In this document: in pieces, positions 11,216 to 23,445 of the stretch
How positions within the stretch are numbered: position 1 is the stretch's first letter
Layout of the letters: the number at the start of each line of letters is the position of its first letter
From: Rhipicephalus microplus
Lineage: Eukaryota; Arthropoda; Arachnida; Ixodida; Ixodidae
Length of the DNA stretch: 64,000 nt
Direction: 5' to 3'
NCBI RefSeq assembly: GCF_043290135.1
Contig: NC_134701.1
Span: forward strand, 65,417,502 to 65,481,501
Position numbers and translations under genes: made by a program
The notes under the pieces: model-generated
Told to the model about the DNA's origin: nothing
What the model saw: the letters and a program-made list of their open reading frames with translations, nothing else
Database searches by the model: none

Positions 11216-13049
11216 TAACCCCCCCCCCTCCTTTTACCGCAAGGTTTCCCATCAGGCCTCCACCGGCTTAGATTCATGACAACTCAGTACCTCACATCGA
11301 AAAGCTGCCACCCCATAGTCTGAAGGAAACTTATGGCAACTGATTTTGTGGTTGTTGCAACGATCTGCATAAGCTGGCTCTTCGTACTCATGACGTTCAG
11401 AAAGTGGCTTGCTAGCCGAATGTTCGTTCCGCCAGTTTGCCAGATACCTAACCTAGTCTTAGGTCATTCAACAGTCAAGCGCATGACGAGTACTCGGCCT
11501 GCCCCAAAAAATTGTTTACAGTCACGTGTATAGCACCGAACATGGTGAAAAAGTAGGCAACCGATTCCACCGAAATCACTTGTACTGATTCACCGATTCA
11601 AGAATAAAAAAAACTTGCAGGACTCTCGTGCTTCACGGTCAAGTGTGGAACGTGATAGCTTTGAGGCCCAACGCGCATCACGTTCACAATGCTAACCTGG
11701 CTTTGGTTTTCGGAGCATGCCTCAAGCGTGCCGTAAAAAGCCAACGTTTCAAACTATCCTCAGATTTCTTCTGCAAGTGCAGTTGTTAAGAGCCCCACGC
11801 CGTACTGCTACCCTCCAGAACTAAGAAAAAGCCCTTTACGCGTCCCTAAGGCAACGTGCGAACCTACGCAGCTGCTTTTTTGATGCTTTTGCTGCTTATG
11901 ACGATGAAATATGCCTGAGTGCTTTGTTATTGGTGGGCCCATTTGTTGCCGCAAATACATGTTGCGCAAACACACCTGATGTCACACATTTGTCACGAAA
12001 TTACATGCGCTAAGGAAGCTCCTTCAACTACATGACATCCGTACAGTTTTTTTGTTGCAGCTTAAAGCCTTGAGTAGGCTCTATAGTAGTTCATCTGGTT
12101 GTCAGGGACACAGCATTGCTTCAATTTCTACGGAAACCAGCGTTCTTTATAGCGTACTTTCCTTTTTTATTCTTTTGGTCACAGACAACATGATTTTTCG
12201 ATCATGACCAATGACGCCGATATCAATATAGGAACTGACGCAAACTCACTTTTTAGTTTTATTGCGGTCAAACCACAAAAAAATAAAGTGGGCACAGGCT
12301 GAAGCTTCTTTATTGTTACAGAAGGTGCGAATGCCCATTGAAAGACACTTTTTTTTTCGGTTGCGGAGTGAGCGGACGCGTTTTCCGTCGCTACTCGCAG
12401 TCTTTCATTTATTTTAAAATTGTCGACACGCCCGTGTCCTCCTTTTTTCTTCATTCCGTCCCCACGACTGCGCTCTCGAGCGTAGCCCTCATCAGGGCTC
12501 CCAGGAAGGCAGAGTAATATGTAGCTTTGCACCATTTCTCTTTTCTCATTATTTTTCAAACCGTAATTTGAGGTCAGTTGCCACGCCTGAAAGCTGACGC
12601 AAACTGCAAGCTCACGAACAACGTGGAGCTTCTAACTCCAAGTTACCAGGAGTCCGCAAACAACGCGGAGACAGCACCTTAAAGGAAGGCCCTCATCGAA
12701 GCCCCCCCTTTGATATTCACCAGGACCCGCAAACAACAGGCTAGTAAGGACAGTCTCCGAAGTGAATTCGGAGACACCAACGTCTAGGCCGCGGGACCGA
12801 GATACCAGAAAGCGTCCGGCACCACGGCACCACTAAACAACGGGGTAAAAAGCCACTGCGCCAAAAACCAAGCGAGTCACTGTGGCGGCTATTTTTAAGT
12901 GAACCTCCGTCTTGACGTCCACACAGACAGACGAACTCGAGATTGAACAACAGTCACCGCAAAAGAGCGGGGAATACGGGAGTACCACTTCCTTCTTTCA
13001 TACAACACCGTCCTCTTGCGAGCACAAGACGCCTCCCTCCTCCTCACTG
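11216..13049. other. No recognised gene; possible LINE leader at right
   Basis: Mostly non-coding. A 126-codon minus-strand frame (12559-12179) is unassigned; nearby minus-strand AATAAAG near 12307 suggests the end of an LTR or LINE transcript. From about 12600 the composition becomes GC-richer with recurring CGCAAACAACGCGG-like words and runs into the LINE ORF1 region, so it may be that LINE's 5' leader. Confidence 0.4.
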
Positions 13050-14934
13050 AGCTCGGGAACCTAAAGTGAGGGCGAGAAAAACAATCCCCAACAACCCGAG
13101 CTTGAAAAGGAATCGTCGGCTGCAGCCGCCAGCAACCAGCCTGCGCCTATTTCATCCGTAGAACCAGAAACCAGTTTCTTCGCCTTCCTGGTCGTCCCAG
13201 ACGAGCACGATTCTGAGGTAACTGGAAAGAGTGGGGCCCCAGCGCACGAGGGAGAACGCCAGTCACCTTCTGGCGAGCCAAACTCCCCTTCTAGCCAGAC
13301 CCTCCGTCCCTCCGCCGTGGTTGCGCAAATGCACACGCGCGCGCCACAGGGCAAGGAGTCCGCGCTCAGCCCAAGTCCAGCGGTCTCCTCCTCGCCCGAG
13401 GAATTCTACGACAGCTTCGCTCCTCTCCACCGCCATGGAGGTATCCGGCCAGGCAACACTCTGCGCGCCGATGGACCCCTCCTTTCCGAAAGCGGCTGGA
13501 AAAAGGAAGGGGAAGGTGCCCGAAAAGCAGCGCCAAAAAACAGCACCACGCCAAAGCTCCTCACAGACGGCCGTCGTGGTCCACGCCCCTATGAACCAAG
13601 CTCCCACGAGCTCCCCAGCTGACCTAATCAATCGGACCATCATCTTCCGACCAATTGGCCGCAAGTCCCACTTCCTCATTGAGTTGAGGGATTCTAATGT
13701 GGCATTTCTTGCCGGATGTCCAGCCACCCACCAGGTGCGGGTAAATCTCCACCACAGTGTCGTGGTGGTAGGCAACACTCCTGACTCAGACGTCAATGCT
13801 CTGCTTAAAACGGCACCATCGTTGACGTCTGGGTCAAAGCAAAGGTCCTCAACCTCAATTAGTGCTGTTACGAGCCGCGTCGGTGGCTGCAGCGGACCCA
13901 GTATGTAGCGTGTAGCTGGGTGGTGGTCGTCATTCCGTAGGCCACAGGGACGCTGAGAACTCCAGAAAGCTGAGGCAGAGGAACCGGCGTAGATGGAAAC
14001 TTAACAAGACGTTTATTTGCGACATGTCGGACAGTAACGTCTAAACGACTACTTTTCTCGCGAATCTCTCCTGTTTCCTTCTGGCGGGCTGCTCCCGCTG
14101 CTTCGCCGTGCAGTTCCAAAGATAGGGGTGGAATGTCACTTCGGGAAAGTAACCACTGATGGAGAGCACAACACAAGACAAGTATACCTTCACGCACGTG
14201 GCAGACGCACGTGGCACACGCGCGTGGACTCGGAGGCGACCACGCATGAGGAATTCATGGCAGTCACTCCTGTAGCGCACAATTGGCCTTCCTTACATTC
14301 CAGAGGGGCTCGCTCGTAGCCACTGCCTCGCAGGTGAAGCGCACAGCCGGACAAAGACAGCCGTTGCAGGTGACAACCCGTGCCCCCTAAAAGAATGTTT
14401 GAGATGACAGGAAGTCACGCTTGGGGGCAGCTGGCCTAACGAATTCGTTACTGCTTTGTAACAATGCATGGGGAATTTTTCGGAGTTGATTTTAACATCC
14501 CGATGGACAACATTTTTTTCAACATCGCAACGCCGGTGCAGATCCTCTCATGTGCACGGCGGGGTTCCACGCTGGGGATCACCTTCAGGGGAACGGTGGT
14601 CCCAGCAGAGCTCTCGCTTTTCAAACAGCGGAGGATGGTTCGGGTGCGCCTCCCGCGTCCACTACAATGTGCACGCTGTGGAATGTTTGGACAGGCCACA
14701 GCGACGTGATCCCGTGAGAGGCGATGCCTCCGTTGTGACATGAACCACGCCGAAGGATCTGCACTTCCGACAGACCCTGCTGTATCAATTTTCAGGAATC
14801 TCTCGCTGCAAACGAATTGCTGTGCTCGTCTTGGCAGCTCCAACGCCAGGCCACCTCTCTCTCCTCGCCTTCTCAGGCGGCAAACTGACACACCGCAAAG
14901 CAATGCAGCAACCACAGGCTTCATTTCGACGTGA
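13050..14934 (+). pseudogene. LINE ORF1 (gag-like), interrupted by a solo LTR
   Basis: Left part (13231-13865) is an open frame with a Ser/Pro-rich N-terminus and the segment LINRTIIFRPIGRKSHFLIE, then a VVVVGNTPDSDVNALL segment, as in tick LINE ORF1 proteins. It is cut at 13866 by a 598-bp LTR-like insertion. The right part resumes at 14464 with HGEFFGVDFNIP, then RPLQCARCGMFGQATAT, where a final Cys codon has become TGA, then RERRCLRCD, remnants of CCHC knuckles. The protein would bind LINE RNA. Frames do not join cleanly, so it is a pseudogene. Clade is probably I/R1-like, given the endonuclease and RT that follow. Confidence 0.65.
13866..14463 (-). mobile_element. Solo LTR (598 bp) nested in LINE ORF1
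   Basis: Begins TGTTACGAGCC and ends CTTTGTAACA, that is TGTTAC...GTAACA termini. The four bases before (GTGC) and after (ATGC) match in three of four positions. Minus-strand AATAAACGTCTTGTT near 14005-14020 suggests transcription on the minus strand. No internal coding region is present, so recombination to a solo LTR is inferred. Confidence 0.65.
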
Positions 14935-15119
14935 CGCTCCGGTGACGGCTACCGCACACCTTGGCCGCTCCTTCTGCGATGCCCTAAAAGGCAACGCCAA
15001 TGCAGCACCAGCATCAACAGCCACGCAGCCAATTAGTTCCCCCTTCCCCAAGAAGATCCGAGGGATCGGGTGAGGGCGACGCTGGTTGCGGCTCGGCGCG
15101 CGCTCCTCGTGACCGCGGT

Positions 15120-17802
15120 GTGCAGCCCGACGACGCACGAGCTTTGTGTTGCAGCTTTGAACGCCCATCAAGATCTACCACCCCATGGATAGTGCGTCTA
15201 AGAAGCCACGGCCGCAGATTCTGCAAGAGATAATCCACTCCCTCTGCCGCTGTCCCCGTTAGGAGTGCGTTTTTGTGCAAAAGACGCGGCGATAGCCAGT
15301 GTATACGTCCGCTTCCCTGGACTCTGGGGCCCCGAAATTGTTGTCCGACTGGTGGACCGCCTGGGTGCCTCGGCAGTTGTATGCGGGGATTTCAACTCTC
15401 ACCACACAGCGTGTGGAAGTGCGGGGGTGAACAATCCAGGCCTGAAACTGTTGGGTGCGTCTCTCGCTGCCAGTTTGCATCTCCTGAACAATGGCAGGCA
15501 TACCTTCCTGAGGTGCGGATAGGCTGATTGGGCGATCGACCTCTCCTATGTCACGGAAGACTGCGCATGCGGTGGTCCCAAAACCCCGACACAGAGGGGG
15601 CGGATTACTACCCCATCTGCCTCGAGCCCCTCTGCGCCCGGCATGATCAAACGCGCGCCTACTCATTGGTGAATTTCTAACGGTTTCGCGAACTGTGTGC
15701 TTCAGTGCAAGTCGTGGGAGACGTGTTTAAACACATTGCTGATTTCGCGCGCTAGGCTACAGTGAAGCGTCCCGTTCCGGCCAACACGCTGGCTCCTGGT
15801 ATAAAACAACTTAACCAACGGGCCACTCGTCGTCAGATTCAATGCCGAGCTGAGCGCTTCGAGAGGGTAGAGGACTGGATAGTACAACCACATCGACGAG
15901 TTGTATAGACGCCACGCTCCCCATCACTGCGCGGAAAGCTGGTCCTGCCTCTGCCGCACCTTCGATCGGGAGCGCTACAACCGGCACGCCTGGCAGGTGT
16001 TTGGGGCAATGTTGCGACCACGGGTCTCGAAGGCTCCGGTCCTCTCCGTCACTATCGCCCTGCACCTAACCACGGCGCAGCTAACAGAGCTACTCACGGA
16101 CACTTTTCACGCCCCTGTGCTTGTCCCCGACGCAGTGCCGGCATTCCCGGTGCCAGCGCATCACCGGCTTGAACTGTGCACCGGAGCGGTTTTTCTCCAC
16201 GTCGGAGATTGCGCGGCTCATCGAGCCCCTGTGTACAGAGAAATTCATCCTCAGCGAGCTTCGTTACGTCCTGGCGACGCGGAGGAACTGTCCGGCGCCC
16301 GGCAGTGACGGGATCACGTACCAGATACTGCGAAACCTCGACAATAACTAACTTCCTTGCCTGCTCGAGAGATACAACATTGTCTGGCACTCTGCAGTGT
16401 TTCTGGGGATGTGGAAGGAGGTGATTGTCGTCCCGGTTCGCAAGAAGGGCAAGCCCTCATTGGAACCGATCTCCTACCGGCCGGGCTCACTTACATCAGC
16501 TTCTGGGAAGGTGATGGGGGCCATGGTTCTCAAGCGACTCGAAGGAATAGCTCCTGTCCTCAATCCTGGCGGACGAGCAGAGTGATTTTCCCAGCCACCG
16601 ATCCACCGTGAATTCCATCTTCGACGTTTTCACCACCTTCACGGGGTGGTGGCAAAGCTCCATGGTGACGCCGGATACTTGGTTCCCCTGGACATCAATA
16701 GTGCCTTTGATTGCCTGCCTCATGCGGTCGTTTTAGACGCTCTACGTGCAATGGGTGTGTGCGGCAGACGTCTTGGGTACGTCGAAGAATTTCTCGGAGG
16801 CAGAACCTTCTACGTCTGCATTGGTGGCGACATCAGCGCTCCTCACCCGTTCACTGCGGATGTTTCACAGGGAAGTATTTTGGGCCCCATGCTCTTTATT
16901 CTCGCCCTCGCGCGCATCGTGGACTTCCTTCCATGCAGCATGAAGTATGCGGTGCGCGTGGCGATCTATGCGGACGACGTCACCCTCTTCAAGAGAAGAC
17001 CCACTTCACGCAGAAAATAGATGTGACAGAGCACGAAATGCTCACTCGAGGCCATGGATGTTTTCATCTCAAGCATTGGGCTTCAGCTCTCCACTGCCAA
17101 GACCGAAGCGCTTCTCGTCCACCCTACCCTTGGGGGGGGGGGGCTATACGAAGTTGGCCGCCTAGCGTTCCGGGGATGCATTCTGCCATAGTGATGCAGG
17201 GTAAGCTATCTCGGCACCACGCTGGATCATCGCCTGAGCTAGAAGCCAGCAGTTGCATGTCACCGGCTGGGCTCTCGCAGAGTTGCAGGAGCGGCTTCCT
17301 CTCTCCTCGCACGGGGCAAAGGCTGCTCGCCTGACACCGTCCTGAGGATGTATAACACCGTCGCTGAAGCCAGGGCCCTCTATGAGTTCTCTCTCGTCGC
17401 AATGCGAGCGTCTCAATGGGTATGATTGATTGATGATGATTGATCGGTGGGGTTTAACGTTCTAAAATCACCGTATGATTATGAGAGACGCCGTAGTGGA
17501 TGGCTCCGGAAATTTCGACCACCTGGGGTTCTTTAACGTGCACTCAAATCTGAGCACACGGGTCTACAACATTTCCTGCCCAATCGGAAATGCAGCCACC
17601 GCAGCCAGGATTCGAGCCCGCGACCTGCGGGTCAGCAGCCGAGTACCTTAGCCACTTGACCACTGCGGTGGGGCGCGTCTCAATGGGAGATTTTCGAGAT
17701 AGAGCATTGCTGCGTCATACGCCGCCTCTTTGTGATGCCTCGCACTTCACTAGTGGGAATGACCTACGCCGAAACCAACCAGTTTGCCCTCTTGTAGCTT
17801 GG
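15120..17802 (+). pseudogene. LINE ORF2: endonuclease and reverse transcriptase, decayed
   Basis: Endonuclease (about 15265-15560): VVCGDFNSHHTACGS, LHLLNNGRHTF and a degraded AIDLSY, matching APE-type LINE endonucleases (GDFNAHH, LNNG, SAIDL). Reverse transcriptase (about 16390-17010): VRKKGKP, PISYRPGSLTSASGK, VPLDINSAFDCLPH, VSQGSILGPMLF and catalytic YADD at 16977-16988. Downstream segments (LSTAKTEALLVHP, YLGTTLDHRL, then after the SINE a match ending QFALL at about 17800) belong to the region after RT. At least six stops or shifts break the frame. Together with the ORF1 remnant it formed one LINE of roughly 4.5 kb before insertions. No RNase H was detected before homology ends. Confidence 0.75.
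17421..17674 (-). mobile_element. Ruka-like tRNA-derived SINE, near full length, nested in LINE
   Basis: Flanked by perfect 13-bp duplications GCGTCTCAATGGG (17408-17420 and 17675-17687). On the minus strand it starts with a tRNA-like head: A-box-like TGGCTAAGGTACTCGG and B-box-like GCGGGCTCGAATCC. It continues into the shared body (CACCTGGGGTTCTTTAACGT on plus) and ends in a GATTGATT-type tail. Removing it rejoins the LINE frame ...QW to EIFEIEHC. Pol III transcription and LINE-driven mobilisation are family knowledge. Confidence 0.9.
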
Positions 17803-18054
17803 TAGGTCACGCACAGAATCACAAACAGATCGAAACGCGCCCCACGTTTGTCTGGCACAAATGATGCAAGAAATGTACTCACAGGTAGATAAAAACGCGA
17901 CCAAGCGTCTCAGTTGTTCACTGTGTCTGAAAAACGCACCCTGTTTGCAAATGAAACCTGTGCAATAATTTCAGTGACCTTTGAGCACCCGGTAAATACA
18001 AGTTAAATGCTCCGGCGAAAGCACAAGGCCAGCCAAGGCGTACGACGGTTCCCA

Positions 18055-18510
18055 CTGCGAGATAAGCGAACGCATGAGTGTCCACCCTACCCCCTCTCTA
18101 CGGGGCAAAGTATGTGTGGGAAATGAGAGAGCGCGCCACCGTGTTGTGATGACATGGCGATGCACGCTCATTGCACCATCTTGCTGGTAATGCTGAAAGC
18201 ACGACGGTTCCCCGCAAGACGACATTTACCAGCGGTAAGTGGTTTTTATAAATAGCTTGCCGTTTGAACATTGAACGAGGTGATTATTCGTGTCTTTGTG
18301 ACTGACACCACACACTCATGGTTCAGATGTCCCACGTTTGACTCCACGTGTTGGAGTCTTTTCCGGATTATTTTTTCTGGCGTTCTCCTATACATTAATA
18401 TGCATATATATACAGTGAGGGACGCCGACGCCAACGCCGGTGGAAGAATACAGTTGAGAGTGTCGATATATTGCTATCGCAAGAGGATGGTACACGTGGG
18501 CTCTTTTGAG
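18055..18510 (-). repeat. Dispersed repeat with tRNA-like segment, copy 1
   Basis: The reverse complement matches 25105-25540 along most of its length. Shared landmarks are GGCGTTGGCGTCGGCGT, TTCAATGTTCAAACGGCAA, ACCACTTACCGCTG, TTTCAGCATTACCA and CATACTTTGCCCCG. Divergence is high (old copies). The tRNA-like part is degenerate here. Confidence 0.7.
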
Positions 18511-20479
18511 CGTTTCTCCACACGGCTACAATGCCACGATCGCCCGAAAATCGCGAATAACATCGCTACACATTTATCCACAGACGGCCAAACACACGTT
18601 TATTCCATGAGTGTATGCTCTGGAGCAACTTCCATTATTTTTACCACGAGCTGCTCACGTCTCGTGGTAGCGGCATGATCTGAGCTGTGTTTTCATTGTA
18701 GTTGTCTGGGCCTGCTGCCACGCAGAACACAGCAGAGACAAGGCCAACACACTGAGAAAAATATCCTAATCATTCTAAGACTCTGCCATGACTGACTCTC
18801 AGCGGCCGCTGAGAGCGAGCGCGCATGTGTTCATCGTTTTCGTCTACCACCGGCGTGCTTACCGCCACCGCTCCCGTAGCATATAAAAGTTACCCACACA
18901 TATGTCCGTAGGCATGTGCAGAGATTGTCTTCAGTGAACTGAAAACGGCAGCAAGAAGCTGAGGTTTCTCGCAGCACCAATCCTATTAGATCAGCGTACC
19001 TCCCTTCCACCTAGATGATTAGGTGCAATGGTCACCTCCACACCCTCTAATCATGTGCATTCAATTGTGCCTACACTAAATGGGTTTAATGCGCGCATAC
19101 TGTCGCGAGCAAATGCAGGGGTGGTGGCACCTTCTGAGCAACTGAAAAATAATCTATATCCGTTTTTAACGCCACTTCAAAAGTGTAGCGCCACTTTCGC
19201 GTGGCGTGCAGTGTTTTCTAACTCCGTTTCAGTATCAAGTTATTTCACGCTTCACACTCAGAGACTCACTACCTTCTTACTAATTAACCTTTATTGTTAA
19301 ACATCACACAAATGTATTAGGCCATTGCCTTCGGCGTGCTTAAATGGCAAGCACAACCATCACAAATTTGGCAGTGACAAGTCTCCCACTAAGTGCAATA
19401 GTTATAAAATGCTCTTTTCTCTCATGAACATCCATGAGTGTTTGAACTCCATGAGCCCAACTCAAAAATGCGGTATGACCGCCTTCCTCGCCGAAACAGC
19501 TGTTGTCTAAAAATATTGTTTTTATTTCTAATAGGTTATGTGCAAAAAAGACAGGTTAGCTTGTTTGTTGATCAGCATTTTGTAGAAATAGCACAGAACC
19601 ACAAGTACTTTCACAAATAGGCACAAAACTGGAAATACCTACTGTTTTTAATATTGCTTCGTTCACCTCCACGATCAATTAAACTTTATTTGGGCAACAC
19701 AAGGCCTTCAATATGCTACGATTGTTGCAATATCTCCAAACCTACTCAAAAACACAGCAAACAGTCTCTGCCCATCTTCCTGTCACCTATTTATCTTGCA
19801 CAACAATTCTGAAGAGTAAATAATTTGCTCTATTTGTTTCTCAATGAAAACACAAAATTACATTGAGCCATTAGCGTTTCAGCGATTTGTATAGCATGTA
19901 GACGTTCAGATAGCAATTGTTAAAATAAACAGTGTTTGCAAACTTTTATTGTATTCAAACCAACGTTGCTCTCATGGCAGTGTAAGCATAATGCTACGTT
20001 TCTTCGTCAGGTTTTTTTCATCGTACTGTTACACTTTACGTAATTTTTAGCGCGAAACGCGCCTGCAGTGTTCGAGAAGCTTCAGAACTGTAGTAGAACA
20101 TTTTGTTGAGATCACGCCCACTTCGCGAAGGTTACAGATTATTGTAGAACCTACGTGGCCGCTAGCAATAACGCTAGAATACTCGGCGACACGTGTATAA
20201 ATGTCGATGGGCTTCCCTGCTTGTCCATTGATCGAAGACCGACGATCCCTTCGCCGCAATCAGTGCAAATCAGCTACTGTAATCCGACTTTCAGTTTGCA
20301 GGGCACAGGCTCACCAAAGTCAACAATTTCATCTCAACATGCAGTATCTTGCCTTCGGCTACGTCATACGCGACATCTGGTGAAGGCGCTGCTTCTTTCA
20401 TGTACCAGACGCCCCCTTCAAGCCGTTAACCCAGCCAACCCCACGAAAACACCAGAGCAATCCACTAGCAGCTAGGTCA
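18511..20479. other. No recognisable gene
   Basis: AT-rich, short frames only. GC-richer patches near 18780-18880 and 20160-20470 have no protein match that I recognise. Confidence 0.45.
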
Positions 20480-21844
20480 CCTTAAGAAACAAGGGCTGTC
20501 ACTGGAGCGAGGACTTCTACTCGACAACACCACGGAAACCAAGCTTTTGGTGTGGACCACGGTGACGACGAGAGTGCCTGTGCTACAGCCTCCGATGCTG
20601 CTCTGGCAACCCAAGCAGCCACCAACTTCCCACGGTTCACCACTCGAAGAGCCGAAATGCTGGCTTCAGGTTCAACAGAATCTCCCTTTTCAATGACTGG
20701 ACTGAAGATGACCAGCTGTGGCATGTCTATTTGCTTTGCAAGACGCCGCGATGACGTGGTTCGAAACCCAAGAGTCAACCCTGACAACGTGGGGCTTTTT
20801 TTTCTCCACCTTCTTGGCCCCTTTCACAAGCATGGTCTGCGAACAGAGGGCCGAAACTCTGCTTGAAACCCACGTTCAGCTACCCAATGAAAACGTCAAG
20901 CTCTTCAAAGAGGAAATAACTAAATTCCTTCGCCACGCATATCCCAAAATGCCAGAAAACAAGTCCGGTTCCTAACGCGAAGATTTCACGAATCAATTCA
21001 TAAGTTTAACCAAGCAACCCTAAGATGTTGCCCATTATTATCTATGTGCAATGAATATGTGCCTATAATGAATATCAGAATGAAGAACAGAAGAAATTCA
21101 GAATCGACTTGGTTATAAAAAGGTGTGACTGCATTTATTACCCAGGTGCCTCTCACAAGGCTCAAAATGCATTGATGCCATTCTGCACCTAGTGTTAAAC
21201 CAGATATGCAAAAATGAAGATTACCAAGAGGTAAGGATGTGAACACCTCTAAACTGGGCACAAAACAGGGAGCCGTTATTTTGTGGTACTTATTTTGATT
21301 CAAGTATTAGCTCTACTCAAAGTATGGCTTCAGGAAGCTCAAAGACCATCATTTGAGAAGAGACACTGTAATATTCAGCAGTACCGTATAGACATGCCTC
21401 TGCTGTAATAAACCAACACTGTTACTACGGGAGCTTTTCGTGGGACTGATGCAGAATCCACCAAACAGCATGCAAAATTTTGTCGTGGAGCCGACCACTA
21501 TGGAGAAGACTGTAGACATTCGCACCAAAAAGTACAATTGCCGCTTGACTTTAGACTGCGCAGCTTTTGAAGCCCTTGACTGCGAAGACCTGCGCGAAAC
21601 CATCTGAGCATTCGTGCGAGAGTAGCTCCCGGGGCATTCTGCCACAACCAGGGACCATGTCGATTGCTGAAACATTACGTGAGGGGATTCAGCAGTCACT
21701 GGTTGTTCTTCCGCCGAGATAGTTGCAGCCACCGGCTATCAGTTACGCTGCAGCCACCAACCCTCACGCGATCACGTGAAGACATCGCACCGCTGCAGTT
21801 TCCCCAGCAGACATTACCGCCACTACTGCAAATGCCATACCATC
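20480..21844 (+). pseudogene. Family-1 Ty3/gypsy gag remnant, N-terminal and middle part
   Basis: Same family as 1-1640. The segment at 20710-20975 reads ALQDAAMTWFETQESTLTTW, then RAETLLETHVQLPNENVKLF and FLRHAYPKMPENK, the capsid core of tick gypsy Gag. About 450 bp of unrelated DNA follows (20976-21424). Gag resumes with LFVGLMQNPPNSMQNFV and MEKTVDIRTKKYN (21425-21560) and a linker ending QMPYH at 21844, where a BEL-like element begins. Several stops and shifts make it non-functional. Confidence 0.75.
20976..21424. other. Unidentified insertion inside family-1 gag
   Basis: AT-rich DNA without coding potential splits gag between MPENK and the LFVGLMQNPP segment. I found no clear terminal repeats or duplication and cannot name it. 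Confidence 0.5.
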
Positions 21845-21973
21845 TGTTGAGAAAAGGACGAGCCACAGTGGCCATGGTGACGCCCACCCGATCAACCTCT
21901 TCTTTATTCCGAGTCCGGTCTCATCCCCTAATGATGATAGTGACTATCTTCGTCGTTCACACAATATTTACCA
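21845..21973 (-). repeat. 3' LTR of the BEL-like element (129 bp)
   Basis: On plus, runs TGTTGAGAAAAGGACGA to ACACAATATTTACCA. Shares CTCATCCCCTAATGATGATA and GTGACTATCTTCGTC with the other LTR. Confidence 0.85.
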
Positions 21974-21988
21974 TCCTCCGCGCCTCCA
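21974..21988 (-). promoter_or_regulatory. Polypurine tract of the BEL-like element
   Basis: Minus strand TGGAGGCGCGGAGGA directly precedes the 3' LTR. Confidence 0.65.
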
Positions 21989-22291
21989 TAATGACGCATG
22001 ACGACGAAGAACACTGAACACACACCGAGGTCCTTAGTACACAATACTAGTCAGTAGTTAATCGAGTTCCAAGTCAGTATTTATGGGAAAATCCAAGTTT
22101 TCTCCGGTGCCGGCTTTTCCAGCGGTGTTTCCTATGCTTCTTCCAAATGCGTGCTTTTGAACGTGTTCCCCATGGCGGACTTTAGATGAACGTTTTCAGT
22201 TCACATGAACAATGATGATGCAGTCTCTTCCACGATGTTTTACTGTAAATCATTTTGGACCGTTTCCTTGATTTTCTCGTGTTGCCTTTGT

Positions 22292-23294
22292 TTACCTCAG
22301 AAGCACCAGCCGTCTTTTTATGTTTTGTCTGCTCTGTCTTATACGTGGCCGTGATGCTGTTTCCTCATCTTTTGCTGAAATAAGATGGGTCCTCCGTATT
22401 ACCCTCAACCATGACGTTTGTAGCTTACTAAAAGAGAAGAACCTAAATGCAGTACAAGGCACTTGCATCTGTGTTTTCGCGGTATTCTTTCTGTTTCCAC
22501 TCGCCTTAAGAAGTGGTCTTGTCTTGCTTCCACCTGGCACTTCTAAGAATGTTGGTGGTGACAATACTTGGTCTGGAGTTGTCGTCTTCGGCGTGCATTC
22601 ACCTTTAAGACCTGGTGGTTTACCTTTGTGATCTTCAAAGGCTTCCCTGTTTCTTATCAAAGAAATGTCTTCCACCATGATCAGCTGAGTTGTTGTAGAT
22701 AGTCCATCATTACCTTCGTGGGTACAGCCCGTTGGCGTGAATTCTAAAGTCGTGGAAAGTGTCTTCAGACTTGGAAGTTGTTCTTCGGTGTTGCGTTCTT
22801 GGTTTGCCTTTTCTGTCGTGGGAACCCTGGTTTGTATGTTGCTGTTATATTCCCCGTTTTGTCCTGAGGCCGACTCATCTAGCTTCTGTGCGACAAGATT
22901 GCTATTCTGCAAGTAATGGCTAGATGGTGGTGACGGAGATAAAGAGAGTATTTTCATTTCTGCTTCTGCTCTCATCCGTTGTTTTATCGCTTCTACGTGA
23001 CTTTCCCGAGCCTTTTGTGCATCTTCACTCTTATACTCCGCTCTCACCCTCGCTAGAATAATCTGGCGATCATAAACTTCGGGTTGTTCCATTTCTGCTT
23101 CCAAATGATCTATGTGAACTGTTTGCAATCTCCTCATCAATTCCTGTAAGAAGCTTGTAGTGTTCAGTCAAAAATCTGTTAAACTTCAACTCACATATTG
23201 ACGGGTGGTTCATATGCCAAAGCTGTCTGATATCTGCGATCACCTGCGTGATGGCCTTGCGTGTTTGATTCTGCCTTTCGTAGAGGGCCTCCAT
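22292..23294 (-). pseudogene. BEL/Pao-like Gag N-terminal protein, one frameshift
   Basis: Two overlapping minus frames form one protein. The first (from 23294) has RKAITQVIADIRQLW and FNRFLTEHYKLLTGIDEE. The second (23140-22292, 282 codons) continues HIDHLEAEMEQPEVYDRQII and RVRAEYKSEDAQKARESHVE, then a Ser/Thr/Pro-rich tail. A helical region with FxxFLxxHxxL...ID..E....E..Y resembles the N-terminal Gag domain (DUF1759 type) of BEL/Pao elements. The switch near 23140 is one base out of frame. The tail has no zinc knuckle. A different unknown protein cannot be excluded. Confidence 0.5.
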
Positions 23295-23445
23295 GATCCG
23301 GTCCAGTGTCGGAAACGTGAGAAGTCACTGGCTGGCCGTGTCACGAGGCGAAGGCGGAGTCAACTCTGCATCCATCGCAGATGGTTCGCATAACGTATAT
23401 CCGTAAGTTGTTTGGCTGTTGTTCTTCGTGATCTTGCGGATATTG

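Noticed and set aside
12179..12559. 126-codon minus frame as a host gene
   Set aside because: No recognised domain, low-complexity neighbours and a nearby AATAAA suggest retrotransposon end sequence.
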